Shown here: one piece after another, positions 6,183-6,637 of the stretch
How the letters are laid out: the number at the start of each line of letters is the position of its first letter
Numbering within the stretch: position 1 is the first letter of the stretch
Assembly: GCA_003232175.1 (NCBI GenBank)
Contig: QILX01000320.1
Coordinates: forward strand, 1-6,637
DNA length: 6,637 nucleotides
Direction of reading: 5' to 3'
Source: Hyphomicrobiales bacterium
GTDB lineage: Bacteria; Pseudomonadota; Alphaproteobacteria; Rhizobiales; SZUA-8
Translations under genes and position numbers: made by a program
Notes under the pieces: model-generated
The model's database searches: none
What the model was told of the DNA's origin: nothing
The model's input: only the letters and a program-made list of their open reading frames with translations

Positions 6183-6637
6183 ATGAGACAGACATGGCGT
6201 TGGTTTGGCCCCCAGGACCAGGCCTCGGTCGACGATATGATTCAGGCCGGCGTTGAAGGCGTTGTGACGGCTCTTCACCATGTGCCCACCGGTGATGTCT
6301 GGTCTGGCGAGGAAATCTCCCTGCGGCAACGCCAGATCGGTACGATGAAAAACGGTGAGCCGTCAGGTCTGAAATGGGAAGTGGCCGAAAGCCTTCCGGT
6401 GTCCGAGGATATCAAAAAACAAAAGGGCGATTGGCGCGGCCATTTCGAGAACTACCGCACCAGCTTGCGCAATCTGGCCGCCGCCGGGGTCAGAACCGTG
6501 TGTTACAACTTCATGCCGCTGCTCGACTGGACCCGGACCGAACTTACCTGGCCGGTCGCCCATGGCGGCTCGGCCATGCGTTTTGATCTGATCGATTTCG
6601 CTGTCTTCGATATCCATATTCTTGGCCGCGCCGGCGC
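6183..6637 (+). CDS. uxuA: Mannonate dehydratase, partial
   Basis: The first 151 codons of D-mannonate dehydratase (EC 4.2.1.8), which converts D-mannonate to 2-keto-3-deoxygluconate in the glucuronate branch of hexuronate catabolism. It is a cytoplasmic TIM-barrel metalloenzyme. The N-terminus MRQTWRWFGPQD is diagnostic. It is followed by VTALHHVPTGDVW (28-40), WEVAESLPVSEDIK (65-78), ENYRTSLRNLAAAGV (89-103) and VCYNFMPLLDWTRT (106-119), all in the order seen in UxuA. The family is about 395-400 residues, so the C-terminal part with most metal ligands is beyond the right edge. The ATG at 6183 follows AGAGG (6171-6175) at 7 nt spacing. It is divergent from the TRAP operon; other hexuronate genes would be expected to the right. 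Confidence 0.95.
   Translation, partial: MRQTWRWFGPQDQASVDDMIQAGVEGVVTALHHVPTGDVWSGEEISLRQRQIGTMKNGEPSGLKWEVAESLPVSEDIKKQKGDWRGHFENYRTSLRNLAAAGVRTVCYNFMPLLDWTRTELTWPVAHGGSAMRFDLIDFAVFDIHILGRAG

Noticed and set aside
5943..6329. Minus-strand open frames spanning the dctP-uxuA gap
   Set aside because: They overlap the certain uxuA start on the other strand and lack any recognisable domain; a Cys/Trp/Leu-rich mixture argues for chance.

Overview
The window looks like a piece of a carbon-catabolism region from an alphaproteobacterium. The basis is moderately high GC content, dense minus-strand operon packing, a TRAP transporter in dctP-dctQ-dctM order, and protein sequences resembling Rhodobacter/Rhizobium-type relatives. 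That assignment is by eye only. No rRNA, tRNA, CRISPR array, insertion sequence or phage gene is visible.

Layout from left to right. (1) 1-521, minus strand: the N-terminal 173 codons of a periplasmic sugar-type ABC substrate-binding protein, which runs off the left edge. (2) 522-696: an intergenic region with a possible promoter and two inverted repeats. (3) 697-5929, minus strand: one compact five-gene transcription unit. In transcription order it encodes a TRAP solute-binding protein (dctP), the TRAP small permease (dctQ), the TRAP large permease (dctM, broken by an apparent net 19-nt deletion and frameshift near 3933), a class III PLP aminotransferase, and a beta-keto acid cleavage enzyme (BKACE, formerly DUF849). 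Apart from a 100-nt hairpin-bearing gap after dctP, the genes are separated by only 3-9 nt. (4) 5930-6182: a divergent control region with a plausible minus-strand promoter, a small palindrome and a hairpin. (5) 6183-6637, plus strand: the first 151 codons of mannonate dehydratase (uxuA), which runs off the right edge.

How the genes may work together. The TRAP transporter would bring an organic acid across the inner membrane. The aminotransferase could turn an amino acid into an oxo acid, and BKACE would cleave a beta-keto acid with acetyl-CoA. The coupling of transporter, aminotransferase and BKACE suggests uptake and breakdown of a beta-amino acid, possibly acidic because the binding protein resembles C4-dicarboxylate DctP. 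uxuA and the ABC binding protein point to neighbouring hexuronate/sugar catabolism, so the TRAP substrate could also be a uronate. The pathway substrate is an inference; the enzyme families are well supported.

The main anomaly is dctM. Both halves are well conserved, but they lie in different frames and the conserved segment that normally joins them (about seven residues, GHxxGGL-like) is missing. This is either a recent inactivating deletion or an assembly error.
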